The position numbers and the translations under genes are program-made. A DNA stretch of 64,000 bases from positions 1 to 64,000 of the forward strand of contig DAOTXX010000078.1 in NCBI GenBank assembly GCA_034434835.1. The letters are read 5' to 3'. The notes below the pieces were generated by a model. The model did not search any database. It was not told the DNA's origin and saw only the letters and a program-made list of their open reading frames with translations. Each line of letters opens with the position of its first letter. The first letter of the stretch is position 1. This DNA is from JBGLNJ01 sp034434835 (GTDB taxonomy: Bacteria > Chloroflexota > Anaerolineae > Fen-1058). Below, piece after piece: positions 30,971 through 42,200 of the stretch.

Positions 30971-33900
30971 TGGTCCTTCTCCTCATGATGCATGTTGCCA
31001 TCGCCCACTTGCAGACGGATTCTGGCCCGCGAAAGATTCAGCGTCCTCGACAGTTCCTGGGCGGTCGTCTTTAGAACGGTCTCCATGTCCATCGAGGCGC
31101 GAATGCGCGCGGTGATGGCGTTGATCAATTGCTCGCGTTGAGCGCGGGCCTGCGTTTCTTCAAACAGGCGCGCATTTTCTAGCGCCAGCACGGCCTGGTC
31201 GGCCAACGCCTGCACCAGCGCCCGCTCGTCGTCGTTCCAGGCATGGGGCTGGCCTTCCTCGTAAAACTCGAGCGCCCCGATCGGCTCGCCGCGTAGCTTG
31301 AGCGGCACGGCCAGGGCCGCGCGTTGAGCCGAGGCGACCACCGGCTCGCCCTGTTCGAGCGCCTGTTCCATCTCCGGCAGCCAAATCTCGCTGGCAGGCG
31401 TCACGCCGGCCGGGCCATCCACAAAGCCCATGGGTTTATCCAGGGTGGCCAGGAAGGTCTCCCATTCTTGGCGCAGATAGCGGCGGTGAGTGGCCTCCAC
31501 TTCAGCCAGCGCGGCGCGGGTCTGCTCAAACAATTGCGCTCGCTGGATGGCCACGGCCACCTGGGAGGCCACGGCCTGGAGCAGACGCTCATCGCGTGGG
31601 CTGATATGGGCGCCCGCCTGGGAGCGGGTTGCGAGGATGACGCCTTTCAGCTCGTCGCCGACCAGGATGGGCGTGGCAATCGCTTTGCCCAGTTCAGCCC
31701 TGACCGTCGAGGGCAAGTCGGCCAGCCGCTTGTCGCTCAACGATTCGTTAATGACGATCGTCGTGCGCTCCCGCGCGGCGATAGCGACCGGCAGGCTGGT
31801 TTCTGAAATCGGCAAGGTCATGCGGATGCTCTCTTCGGTCATGTGGGGGCCGGCCCCGGCCACCCCTTTGAGCATTCGACCATCTTCATCTAGCACCGTG
31901 AGCCATGCGCTGACATAGCCCAGTTCCTCCATGAGCAAACGAGAGACAGCGTCATAGACCATCTGTAGATCGGTCTCGCGGCTGACGACTTCGCTAAAGT
32001 GGTACAGCGCGCGGGCTTCGGCCAGCGAGGCCTGCGTCTGCTCGAACAGGCGCGCGCTTTCCAGCGCCAACGCGCCTTGTTCGGTGATCTGTTGCACCAG
32101 GTCCAGCTCCTCCGCCGAAAGCGGACGCTGCGGATCGTCATACACGCCTACTGCACCAATGACCTCGCCGCGCACCGCAAGTGGCGCGACGGCCACCGCC
32201 TGTTCACCTGTCGGCGGCACGAACGTATTTTGCTCAACCGCTTGCTCGATCTGCGGCATCCACAGGTCAGGCCGGGGCTGTAGCGTCGTGCGGTCGAACA
32301 GATAGCCCGGCACGAGCTGCGTCGTTTCTCGGAGAGCCTGCCAGCCTTCGCGGCTGGTGATGCGGTAGAGGCGCTCCAGTTCCCGCAAGGCTTCGCGAGC
32401 CTGGGTTTCGGCCAGCTTGAGGTCGGTGATGTCTTTAGAGATGCCAAACGTTCCAATGATTTTCCCGTCCTGGTCGCGCAAGGGCATCTTGGTCGTCAGC
32501 ACCCACGCGTCCGGTCGGTTGGGCCGCGTTTCCTTTTCTTCTTTGTTCATCAAAGGCTGGCCGGTTTGAATGATTCTCTGTTCGTCCTCGTAAGCTGGTC
32601 GGGCGTGGGCTTCGGTGAAAAAGTCGAAATCGGTTTTGCCCACCAATAGCGCCGAATCGCTCAGGCCGAACGATCGGGCCAGAGCCTGGCTGGCTCGGAT
32701 GAAGCGGCTGTGGGTATCTTTAAAGTAAATATAGTCGGGGACATTATTCAAGAGTGATTCCATCAGGTACTGCTCTTGGACCAAATCCTTGTACAGCCGG
32801 GCATTCTCGATGGCATTGGCGATTTGGTCAGCCATGGTTTGCAGGATGGTGATGTCGTCTTGATCAAAGGCCGCTGCCCGGTCGCTTTGCACGGTCAACG
32901 CCCCAATGACCTGCCCCCGCGAGACCAGCGGTAGTGCCAATTCGGAGCGCGTCGCCGCCAAGAGCGGATTGCTGAAGCGTACGGCTTCCTCGCCCACGTC
33001 TAGTGCGATGCGCGCCTGGCGGTTCGCGATGCACCAGCCGATCATCGAAGCTCCACCGACTTCAAGCTTGTGTCTTTGTGCCAACATCTGCTGGCCTGCT
33101 TCACCCGTCCCGGCCCGCAGCTCGGCATACCGCTTATCCGGGTCAAGCAAGAACAGCCCGACATAGTACAAGCCAAACCGATCGCGGATCAAGTTGACCG
33201 CCTGTCGCATCAACTCGTCTGGCTCCAGGATGCTGCTGGCGGCGCGAGAGACCTCGGCGCCTGCCTGGAACTGGAGCGCGCGGCGTTGCACCTCGGCCAA
33301 CAGCCGTTCTCGTTCGACCTGCCCCCGCTTGAGGTCGGTGATCTCTCGGCCCAGACCCACAATCCCGATGATGTTGCCCTGGCTATCGCGTAGGGGCACC
33401 TTGGTCGCCAGGTTCCATCGGGTGACCTGGCCGTCCGCGCTCTTCTCCAAAGGCTCCTCGCGGTTGATCAGCGGTTCGCCGGTTCGAATGATGGCTTGTT
33501 CGTCGGCATAAAACCGCTCTGCCAGTTCTCGCGGCACAAAGTCAAAGTCCGATTTGCCCACCAGTTCATCGGGACTGCTTCGGCCCATCCGGCGAGCTGA
33601 TGCCAGGTTGGCGATGATAAACCGGCTTTGGGTATCTTTGGCATAGATGCGGTCGGGGATATTGTCTATCAGCGCACGCAACAGGTTGCGTTCTCTTTCC
33701 AGCGTTTCCTCGACCTGCTTGCGCTCCTGCAAGATCAGCGCCCCCCTCAGCGCGCTGCTGATCTGCCCGCGCAAGGTCTCGTACATAGTTTTGTCCTGCA
33801 GGTCTGTCCCGAACAGAACAAATCCCATGCGCTGCTCGTGGAAGGAGAGCGGCTCAACGACCAGGCTATATGGCTTGTCCTGGGGCAGCAGGCCCTCTGG

Positions 33901-35448
33901 CACCAATTGGTGGGAAGGAAAGCGCCGGCCGTCCGGGTCCAGCATGATGCGGCCCTGTTCGTTATAGGCCAGGACCAGCCGGGCATATTCAGTGGACTGG
34001 TTGGGCGTTTCGTACAAAGACAGATAGCAGCTCGAAACGCCCAGCGCGGGCAGCCGCTCGTACAGTGTGTCCATCAACTCCGCTCTATCAGGCGATGTAG
34101 CAAGCACCTGGTCAAGTGCGTGCAACGCCTGAGCTTGCTGTTCAGCCTGCAATTGTGCTCGCACTTGGGCCTGTCGGGCCATCTCGCCAATCATCACCCG
34201 CGCCTGCTCCCACAGGTCTTGTGCCCGCAACAGCGCTTCACCCTCCAGATAGGGCCTCGTGTGGCGACGCAGCACCGAGATTGCGCCTTGCCACGCCAGC
34301 ACATCACCGCCCGACGCGATGAGCCGGCGCAGCGCCTGATCCAGTTGTTGCAGGAACATGTTGGACTTGGCTTGCACTCCTATGGTGAAACTCTCGATCA
34401 ATTCTCCGGCCCAATGCCAATCCTCTGCCCCGGCTCCCGTTGCTTGCACCATCTCGGCCTGGATTTGGTCTCGTTGCGCGGCAAGAGCGGCTTCCCAAGA
34501 TGCTGGAGGTTCTCCCGCGACTTGCACTGACGTTTGCATCACGGCCGTGGAAAAGCAGCCACACGATCGGCGCACGACCAGGCGGGTCGGCACTAACGAT
34601 TGCGCGGGCGCTGGCTTCCCCTGCAAATGCGCCAAGATCACCTCGACCGCCCGCTGCCCTATTTCGTGATAGGGCACGGTCACGGTGGTCAAGGGAGGTA
34701 CCGTGATCTCGGCCCAGGGATTGTTATCAAAGCCGGTGACGGCTATGTCATAGGGCACCTGCACCCCTCGCTGGCTCAACTCGTCCAATACACCCTGCGC
34801 CATGTCATCGTTGCTGGCGACAATGGCCTGCAGGTCCATACCCACCCGCAGTTTGCTTTGATCCAGCCAAGAGCGAACAGCTCGGACGCCGTCATCATGC
34901 GCATAATCACCCGGCGCAACCAGAGCAGGCTCAAACGACAGGCCCTGCTCCTTCAACGCGTCACGGTAGGCGCGGAATCGTGCCTCTGCCGTTACGGTGC
35001 CTTGCGAGCCACGCACGAAGGCGATGCGGCGGTAGCCGTGCACCTCGATAAGATGGCGCACCTGATCTCGCATGCCTTGATAGTCATCCACCATCACGCC
35101 TGGGTACCCTTCGTACGACCGCATGATATTGACCACGGGCGTCGGGCGCCAGTGCGAATGGACGTCTTCAAATTCCTGGCGGCTTGTCCACCAGTGTTGG
35201 ATGATCCGGCCATCCACATCCGACGCGTCCACCAGATCATAGAGCGCACGGTTTGCTTGCTGTCTGAAAAGAATGGGAAAGCAGAGCAGGTTGGCATCCA
35301 TCTGCCGGGCGGCATTCATGGCTCCGGCCCACAGCGATGTGGCCCGGTCATCCGTAATACTCTCGATGATCAGGCCAATGGTCGGTCGCCCGCTGGGCCG
35401 CGCGGCACGTCTTGAGTGTATAGCTTCGTTTGCAGGTTTGGATTCCAT
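30967..35448 (-). CDS. Cytoplasmic LacI-type ligand-binding domain plus PAS/GAF sensor, no output domain
   Basis: This 1493-residue protein starts with a periplasmic-binding-protein-like domain of the LacI/GalR type (about 20-295; GYRRIAFVRGSQGT, AIVASNDDMAQGVLDEL, DIAVTGFDNNPWAE) but has no HTH and no signal peptide. It ends at RLVVRRSCGC. Then come a helical section, a divergent GAF-like domain (about 450-590), PAS (about 595-710, NIPDRIYAKDTQSRF), GAF (about 725-880), PAS (about 890-1005), short GAF (about 1015-1130), GAF (about 1140-1290), a short GAF and the shared tail from REQLINAITARIRASMD. ATG 35448 follows a perfect GGAGGTGA that contains the upstream gene's stop. Sugar-like ligands are plausible for the first domain; this is inference from the fold. 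Confidence 0.87.
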   Translation of the reverse strand: MESKPANEAIHSRRAARPSGRPTIGLIIESITDDRATSLWAGAMNAARQMDANLLCFPILFRQQANRALYDLVDASDVDGRIIQHWWTSRQEFEDVHSHWRPTPVVNIMRSYEGYPGVMVDDYQGMRDQVRHLIEVHGYRRIAFVRGSQGTVTAEARFRAYRDALKEQGLSFEPALVAPGDYAHDDGVRAVRSWLDQSKLRVGMDLQAIVASNDDMAQGVLDELSQRGVQVPYDIAVTGFDNNPWAEITVPPLTTVTVPYHEIGQRAVEVILAHLQGKPAPAQSLVPTRLVVRRSCGCFSTAVMQTSVQVAGEPPASWEAALAAQRDQIQAEMVQATGAGAEDWHWAGELIESFTIGVQAKSNMFLQQLDQALRRLIASGGDVLAWQGAISVLRRHTRPYLEGEALLRAQDLWEQARVMIGEMARQAQVRAQLQAEQQAQALHALDQVLATSPDRAELMDTLYERLPALGVSSCYLSLYETPNQSTEYARLVLAYNEQGRIMLDPDGRRFPSHQLVPEGLLPQDKPYSLVVEPLSFHEQRMGFVLFGTDLQDKTMYETLRGQISSALRGALILQERKQVEETLERERNLLRALIDNIPDRIYAKDTQSRFIIANLASARRMGRSSPDELVGKSDFDFVPRELAERFYADEQAIIRTGEPLINREEPLEKSADGQVTRWNLATKVPLRDSQGNIIGIVGLGREITDLKRGQVERERLLAEVQRRALQFQAGAEVSRAASSILEPDELMRQAVNLIRDRFGLYYVGLFLLDPDKRYAELRAGTGEAGQQMLAQRHKLEVGGASMIGWCIANRQARIALDVGEEAVRFSNPLLAATRSELALPLVSRGQVIGALTVQSDRAAAFDQDDITILQTMADQIANAIENARLYKDLVQEQYLMESLLNNVPDYIYFKDTHSRFIRASQALARSFGLSDSALLVGKTDFDFFTEAHARPAYEDEQRIIQTGQPLMNKEEKETRPNRPDAWVLTTKMPLRDQDGKIIGTFGISKDITDLKLAETQAREALRELERLYRITSREGWQALRETTQLVPGYLFDRTTLQPRPDLWMPQIEQAVEQNTFVPPTGEQAVAVAPLAVRGEVIGAVGVYDDPQRPLSAEELDLVQQITEQGALALESARLFEQTQASLAEARALYHFSEVVSRETDLQMVYDAVSRLLMEELGYVSAWLTVLDEDGRMLKGVAGAGPHMTEESIRMTLPISETSLPVAIAARERTTIVINESLSDKRLADLPSTVRAELGKAIATPILVGDELKGVILATRSQAGAHISPRDERLLQAVASQVAVAIQRAQLFEQTRAALAEVEATHRRYLRQEWETFLATLDKPMGFVDGPAGVTPASEIWLPEMEQALEQGEPVVASAQRAALAVPLKLRGEPIGALEFYEEGQPHAWNDDERALVQALADQAVLALENARLFEETQARAQREQLINAITARIRASMDMETVLKTTAQELSRTLNLSRARIRLQVGDGNMHHEEKDQ

Positions 35449-35453
35449 TACGA

Positions 35454-38400
35454 TCACCTCCTCTGCCCATTGCCGCCGGATGGGGATGGCTCGGGTTCTT
35501 GCGCGCCTTTGTCCGTCACCAGCCGGACGAAGGTGGGCCGGCCCAGGGCAGTGCCCAACTCGCGAGCCAGGGTGCGCATCACCGTGTCCGGGTCGGTGGA
35601 GCCACGCACGCGGGCTGTGACTTCGCGCAGGATTTGCTCGCGGCGGGCACGAGTCTGTGTTTCCGTCAATTGCTTGATGTTCTGCACGACCGTCGCCGCC
35701 TGGCTGGTCAACGCCCGTAAACGCCGGACGTCGGCTTCGGCAAAGGTCTGCGGCAGACTCCACAGCGCGCCGACGTAGCCGATCCACTGGCCGCCCGCCA
35801 CGAGAGGGACAAAGGCTGCGCTACGCGCCTGGAGCAGGTTCACGATCAGATCACGTGTCGTCTCGTCCATGTTGGGGTCTGAGGTCAGATCGCCGGCGAG
35901 GGTAGGCTCATCTCGCTGCAGCAGCCCCATGGTGGGCATCTGGCTCAGTTCGTATTGAGGCGCAATCAGCTCAGCCAACTTGCCCACCTGAGCCATATTG
36001 TTGATCCAGCGTGGCGGGCGGTCTGTGAGCCAGGGCACGTCGAATAGACTGAGGGTCGTGCTCAAGTCCGCCTGCCCCAGGATGGTGTGGCGGCAGAGCG
36101 CGGCGAGAACCTGATCGTAGGTCTGGGCGGCGGTGATGTCGGCGCTGGCCTGGTAGAGCGCCTGTGTTTCGGCCAATGTCAACTGGGTCTGCTCGAACAG
36201 GCGGGCGTTTTCCAGCGCTAACGCGACCTGCTCGGACACTGAGGCGACCAACTCAATGTCTTCTGGCAAGAGACGATGGCGGGGATCGCCCAACACGCCC
36301 AAGGCTCCAATGACCTCACCCCGCACCGAGAGGGGCGAGGCCAGAGCCGAGGAGAGCGTGGTGGGCTGCACGAGCGAGTTTTGTCGCACTGCCTGTTCGA
36401 TCTCCGGCAGCCACAAGTCCTGGTTCAGCTCGAGTGCGCCTCGGTCGAACACATAGCCAGTTGGCAGGTGACCTGCTTCGCGCATGGCCTGCCAGCCTTC
36501 GCGGCTGGTCGCGCGGTAAAGTCGTTCCAGCTCTTGCAGGGCTTGCTGTGTCTTGGCTTCTGCTTGCTGGATTTCAGCAAACAAGCGGGCGTTCTCGATA
36601 GCATTAGCCACCTGGTCGGCCAGGGTTTGCAGAACGGTGATGTTGTCCTGGTCGAAAGCCGCCGCCCGATCGCTTTGCACCGTCATCGCGCCGATGACAC
36701 GCCCCCGGCTGATCAGCGGCAATGCCAGTTCGGAGCGGGTAGCCGGCAGGAGCGGATTGCTAAAGCGCACGGCCTCCTCACCCACGTCCAGCGCGATGCG
36801 AGCTTGCCGGTGAGCAATACACCATCCGATCATCGAAGCCTCGCCGACTTGCAGCTTGTGACCCTGCTCGACCATCTGTTGCCCGGCCTGGCCGGTGCCG
36901 GCGCGCAACACGGCCAAGTGGCCGTCGGGGTCAAGTAGGAACAGCCCGACATAGTACAGGCCAAAGTGGTCGCGGATGAGGTTGACAGTCTGCTGAATCA
37001 ACTCGTTCGTATCCAGGATGCTGCTGGCGGCGCGAGAGACTTGAGCGGCAGCCTGGAGTTCGCGCGCCCGTCGCTCCTGGGCTTGCTGTGCCCGCTTGAG
37101 GTCGGTGATATCGCGGGAGATGCCGAACGTGCCGATGATCCGCCCTTGCTCATCGCGCATGGGCAATTTGCTCGTCATGACCCAAGTGTCTGGACGATCA
37201 GGCCACGTTTCCCTTTCTTCCAAACCCAGCACAGGCTGGCCGGTTCTCATGATCTCTTGTTCGGTTTCATAGGCAGGTCGGGCGTGATCCTCCAGGAAAA
37301 AGTCAAAATCCGTCTTGCCCACTGCCTGCGTGGGATCGGTCAAGCCAAACATGTTGACCATAGATTGGCTGACTCTGAGAAAGCGGCTTTGGGTATCCTT
37401 GAAGTAAATATGGTCCGGGATGTTGTTCATGAAGGTATCCAGGATGTACTGTTGCCGCGCCAGTTCCTCGGAGCGTTCCTGCACGCGTTGGACGAGGAGC
37501 GCGCCCTGCAATGCGCCACTGATCTGCCCGCGCAGCGCATCGTAAATGTATCCCTCACGCGGGCCGACTTTTAACAGGGCAAAGCCCAACTGCTGATCTC
37601 GAAAGTAGAGCGGCTCCACCACAAAGGTGTATCGTCGCTCTTGCGATAGCATCCCCTCCGGCGCCAATTGCCGAGATGGAAAGCGTCGGCCCTCAGGCTC
37701 GAGCGGGATGCGCCCTCGATCGTTGTAGGCCAGCAGTAACCGTGACCATTCAGTTGGTTTCTGCGGGTCTTCGTACAAGGAAAGATAGCCGCTCGGGATG
37801 CCTAACTGAGGCAGTCGCTCAGCCAACACCTCAATCAGCTCTTGCATGTCGAGGGTCGTGATCAACGCCTGGCTGATCTCGCGCAGCATCTGAGCCTGCT
37901 GCTCGGACTGCACGGCGCGATGCGCCTCAAGTCGCTGCGCTGTCTTGCCGATCGAAATCCGGGCTTGCTGCCAGAGGTTCCCTGCCTGCAACAACGCGTC
38001 GCCGTCCAGGTAGGGAAGCGCCTGCTGCTGCATCGCCGTGATCGCTTTCTGCCAGGGCGCGACGTCGCCTCCTGCCAATGCCACTTGCTGCAAGACTTGA
38101 TCCAGTGCGCGTATAAAGATCCCCGACGACTTGCCGCCCAGCTCGGCTGCAAGGCTATCCAGCAATCGTCCCACCCAGTCGGCGGCAACGCTCCGGGAGG
38201 TGTCCCCCATCGCTTTTACGATCTCTGCGAGGATTTCGCTTCGCCGGGCGGCCAGGGCGGCATCGAGCGTTTGCTCCGCTACCCGCTCCCGGTCAACCGC
38301 GGCCAGTTTTACTTCCGGGTCTGTGCAGCCGCACGATTGCCGCACGACAAAACGGCAAGGCACCTTCACCTGCTCGGGCACCGGCTGGCCCGCGATCCGC

Positions 38401-39206
38401 GCGAGCAGGGTCTCCATAGCCTGATAACCGATCTCATAGTATGGCGCGGCCACCGAGGTGAAGGGGGGCGTGTTTGTCCTGCCGAGCATGATGTCGTCGA
38501 ACCCCACCACGGCAACTTGACCTGGCACCTGGATGCCCCGCTCTCGCAGGACCTCCAACGCGCCCAGCAGCAGGTGGTCATTGGCCGCAACGATGGCTTC
38601 CACGTCAACCTGAGGGCGCAGTCGCCGCTCGTCCAACAGCAGACGCATCGCCTCCCGCCCTATGGGACGATCCCAACCCAGGGGTAAGGTGACCAGGTTC
38701 GGGTCGAAGGGCAATCCATATGCTTGCAGGACATCGGTGTAAGCCCGATACCGCTCCTGGGCTTGAAGGTGGCCTTCCGGCCCACGGATAAAGGCCAGGC
38801 GGCGATAGCCGTGAACCTCGATCAGGTGAACCAGCGCCTCGCACATCCCCTCGTAGCTTTCCATGAGCAGACTGGGGATCCCCTCTAGCGTCATGCCGAT
38901 GGTCACCACGGGGAGGGGATGATAGCGCTCATGGAAGGCCCTCATCTCGTCCACCGTCACGTAATTGCCGATGGAAGAAGCCCAAATCACGATCCCGTCT
39001 ACGCTGCCTTGAGCGACCAGATCGTAGAGCACGTTGGCCTGGGACTGGAACCCCATGGGGGCACGCCAGCTTGCCCCTGGGAAGCAAATCAGGTTCACGT
39101 CTCGTTCTCGGGCAGCGTCCATGATCCCAGACCACTGAGTTTGGCTGGCGTCGTGGATGGCAGGCGCTAAATAGCCGATCGTCGGTCGCGTGTTTCTTGT
39201 TGGCAT
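35454..39206 (-). CDS. Cytoplasmic LacI-type ligand-binding domain plus PAS/GAF sensor, no output domain
   Basis: This 1250-residue paralogue of the next gene downstream is shorter by about one PAS and one GAF unit. The LacI-type sensor spans about 8-290 (GYRRLAFIRGPEGH, AIVAANDHLLLGALEVL, VAVVGFDDIMLG) and ends at CRFVVRQSCGC. A helical segment, a divergent GAF-like domain (about 450-580), PAS (about 590-705, MNNIPDHIYFKDTQSRF), GAF (about 725-880), short GAF (about 890-1030), another GAF-like region (about 1040-1190) and the tail from REQILREVTARVRGSTD follow. The start at ATG 39206 has AAGGAG 7 nt upstream. Loss or gain of whole modules between this and its paralogue suggests domain shuffling within the cluster. 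Confidence 0.87.
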   Translation of the reverse strand: MPTRNTRPTIGYLAPAIHDASQTQWSGIMDAARERDVNLICFPGASWRAPMGFQSQANVLYDLVAQGSVDGIVIWASSIGNYVTVDEMRAFHERYHPLPVVTIGMTLEGIPSLLMESYEGMCEALVHLIEVHGYRRLAFIRGPEGHLQAQERYRAYTDVLQAYGLPFDPNLVTLPLGWDRPIGREAMRLLLDERRLRPQVDVEAIVAANDHLLLGALEVLRERGIQVPGQVAVVGFDDIMLGRTNTPPFTSVAAPYYEIGYQAMETLLARIAGQPVPEQVKVPCRFVVRQSCGCTDPEVKLAAVDRERVAEQTLDAALAARRSEILAEIVKAMGDTSRSVAADWVGRLLDSLAAELGGKSSGIFIRALDQVLQQVALAGGDVAPWQKAITAMQQQALPYLDGDALLQAGNLWQQARISIGKTAQRLEAHRAVQSEQQAQMLREISQALITTLDMQELIEVLAERLPQLGIPSGYLSLYEDPQKPTEWSRLLLAYNDRGRIPLEPEGRRFPSRQLAPEGMLSQERRYTFVVEPLYFRDQQLGFALLKVGPREGYIYDALRGQISGALQGALLVQRVQERSEELARQQYILDTFMNNIPDHIYFKDTQSRFLRVSQSMVNMFGLTDPTQAVGKTDFDFFLEDHARPAYETEQEIMRTGQPVLGLEERETWPDRPDTWVMTSKLPMRDEQGRIIGTFGISRDITDLKRAQQAQERRARELQAAAQVSRAASSILDTNELIQQTVNLIRDHFGLYYVGLFLLDPDGHLAVLRAGTGQAGQQMVEQGHKLQVGEASMIGWCIAHRQARIALDVGEEAVRFSNPLLPATRSELALPLISRGRVIGAMTVQSDRAAAFDQDNITVLQTLADQVANAIENARLFAEIQQAEAKTQQALQELERLYRATSREGWQAMREAGHLPTGYVFDRGALELNQDLWLPEIEQAVRQNSLVQPTTLSSALASPLSVRGEVIGALGVLGDPRHRLLPEDIELVASVSEQVALALENARLFEQTQLTLAETQALYQASADITAAQTYDQVLAALCRHTILGQADLSTTLSLFDVPWLTDRPPRWINNMAQVGKLAELIAPQYELSQMPTMGLLQRDEPTLAGDLTSDPNMDETTRDLIVNLLQARSAAFVPLVAGGQWIGYVGALWSLPQTFAEADVRRLRALTSQAATVVQNIKQLTETQTRARREQILREVTARVRGSTDPDTVMRTLARELGTALGRPTFVRLVTDKGAQEPEPSPSGGNGQRR

Positions 39207-39240
39207 ACTGTTCTCCTTATAGTCCGTCCCGGCATCTCCC

Positions 39241-42200
39241 TTAGGCGTCGCCATCCGACGTGTGGTGGATGGGCGGCTCGGCGCCATGGCCCTTGGCTGA
39301 CTGCGTGGCGGGCGCTTGCGCAAGCTGCTCGGCGCTGCCCAATCGAATGAAAGCTGTCCGTCCCAACGCCGTGCCCAGCTCGCGCACCGCCGTGCGTACA
39401 ATCATGTCTGGATCAGTCGAGCCGCGCACGCGGGAGGTGATCTCGCGCAAGAGCTGCTCGCGGCGGGCGCGGGCCTCGGTCTCCCGGAGCAGACGGCGGT
39501 TTTCCATGATGACGGCCATTTGCCCGACCAGCGTGGAGCAGGCTTGGACCTGGCGTCCGGTAAAGTGATAGGGCGCCTTGCCCGCCAACATCAGAACGCC
39601 GAGCTGAGTTCCGCGCGCTGTAAGTGGCAGTATCCCCAGCGCGCGGATGTTGCGCTGCCGTAAGGTATCGGCTACTGTTGCTGCGATCCGCAGGTCGTTC
39701 TGAGTGTCATCCATGAACATGGGGGTGGAACTGAGCACCACGCCCATCGCCGCAAACATGTCTTTGGAGAGGCGCGTCCCGATCGGCATGGGTGCAATGT
39801 CTTGCCCGTCGTACCAGTTGCCCTGTGCCTGGACAGCCTGAACCTCACCGGCTTCATCCCGCTCGTACATCAGCAGCGCCGCCCAGGTGACGCCAGGCAC
39901 GCGCAGGCCTTCGGCCAGGGCAGTGACCATCTCCTGCGAGTCCTGGGCTGCCTCAATCCGGCGGCTGGTTTCGTAGAGCGCCTGGGCCTCAGCCAGGGCA
40001 GCCTGCGTTTCGCCAAACAGGCGGGCGTTTTGGATGGCGATAGCCGTTTGGCTGGCAATCGCAGCCAGCATATCCCGGTCATGCTCGGTATAGAGATTCG
40101 GCCTCTTGTAATCCTGAACCGCCATCACACCGAGCACCTGGTCGCCGAGCATGATCGGCACGCCCAGCCAGGACTGGGCTGGCTCTCCGACACGCCCCAT
40201 GCCCCTCTTTTCCAACCACTCTGCCACGTTTTCCTCGATGAGCAAGCTCTCGCGCGTGCGGAGGATATACCCGGTCAGCCCTTGATCCGCCGGCATGACT
40301 GTGATCTGCTGGTCCAACTCGGACTCGCTGACGTTGATGGGGAAGGACACCTCATGTCGGTCCGGGTCGTAGAGAGCGATGTAAAAGTTGGTAGTGTTCA
40401 GCAAGCGGGAGATGCCCCGATATACGCCGTCCAAGACCTGGCTCAGGTCGAGGCGCGCGGACAGCACCCGGCTGAGGTCGTTCAGGGCCGCCATCTCCTC
40501 GGCGCGAGTGCGAGCCTCTTCAAAGAGACGGGCGTTCTGGATCGCGATGGCCGTCTGCGATGCGATGGCGGATAGCAGGTCACGATGATGCTCATTATAG
40601 GTACGCGGCGTGGTGTAACTCTGAACCGCGAGCACGCCGAGCACCTGGTCGCCGATCATCATTGGCACGCCCAGCCAGGACTGGGCTTCTTGACCGATGG
40701 ACTCGACGCCCAGTTCTTGGAGCCGGGCCGGGATGTTTTCTGGAATGAGCAGCGGCGTGCGGGAACGGATAATGTATTCCGTCATCCCCCGGCCCGAACG
40801 GCGTCGGCCAGCTAATGGTCGAACACGTTCCCCCTCGGCGTAAAGTGGAAAGCTTACTTCGTCCAGTTGCGCATCGTACAGCGCGACGTAGAAATTGGTC
40901 GTATCCATCAGACGGGATGTGCCGCGATAGACCTCGTCGAGCACCTGGCTCAGCTCGAGGCGCGCTGAGAGCGCACGGCTGAGATCGTTCAGCGCCGTCA
41001 TTTCTTCAGCGCGGCGGTGTGTCTCCTCGAACAGGCGAGCGTTCTGAATGGCGATCGCGGCCTGGGAGGCGATGGCATACAGCAGGTCACAATGATGGCT
41101 GTTGTAGGCGCGCGGCGTGGTGTAACTCTGAACCGCGATCACGCCAAGCACCTGATCGCCGAGCAGCATTGGCACGCCCAGCCAGGATTGAGCCTCTGGC
41201 CCAATAGATTCAACGCCCAGTTCCTGAAGCCGCGCCAGGACGTTTTCCTCCAAAAGCAGCGGCGCGCGGGAGCGGATGACGTGCTCGGTCATTCCTTGCC
41301 CGGCCTGGCGTCGCCCGGCCATTCGCCGAATGTCTTGTCCTCTGGCATCTAAGGCAAAGACCACCTCATTCTGTGGCGCATCATAGAGCGCGATGTAGAA
41401 ATTGGTCGTATCCATCAGGCGGGAGGCGCCGCGATAGACCTCGTCGAGCACCTGGCTCAGGTCGAGGCGCGTGGAGAACGCCCGGCTCAGCTCGTTCAGC
41501 GTGGCCATCTCTTCGGCGCGAGCCTGGGCTTGTTCGAGCGAGCGTCGGTTTTCCAACCCTAACGCCAGTTGGCTGGCGAGTATCTCGATAAAGGCGATCT
41601 CGTCGGCGTCCAGGCGAGGGTGGCCGAAGGGTTGTCCCAGCACAAAGAGACCCAGAGCCTGCTCGTGGCCCACAATGGGGACATAGGCAGCATTCTCGAC
41701 GTTGAATCTTTGGGCGATTGAAATGGCCGTCCCACGCGAGAGCGAGGGCACGTTCCAGACCGTCTGCGTTTTTTGTTTCTGGATGGCCTGGAACATGATC
41801 GGGTTGTTATCGGGGGTGATGCTCTGGGCCGCCTCGAGCGTGGCGAGATTCCCGTCTGGTCCGCAGATACTTTGTACCTGAAGGGTCTGTCCAGTCTGGT
41901 CCAAGAGGAGGACCATACAAGGCATTTGCAGGCGACGCGAGGTGGTTTGCGTGGCAGCTTCAAACATCCGCGTGGCGGTCTCGGCCGTCATGGCCATCCG
42001 CAGCACCTCGTTGGCAATCGCCTGCCGCTCGGCAAAAGCCTGGGTGGATTGGAACAGCCGGGCGTTTTCGATAGCGGTGGCGAGCTGGTCGGCCATCGTT
42101 TGCAGGATAGCGACATCTTCCTGGCTGAACGCGGCCGGCTGTTCGGATTGGATGGACATGGCGCCGATGACGCGGCCTCGGCTGATGAGCGGCAGGGCCA

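Noticed and set aside
35449..35787. An N-terminal extension of the LacI-headed sensor running back to 35787
   Set aside because: It would overlap the coding end of the previous sensor by over 300 bases. ATG 35448 has a perfect Shine-Dalgarno sequence and begins the recognised domain.
39990..41530. A CRISPR-like or satellite repeat array
   Set aside because: The 510-bp repeats are coding, in frame and diverged. They are tandem GAF domains.
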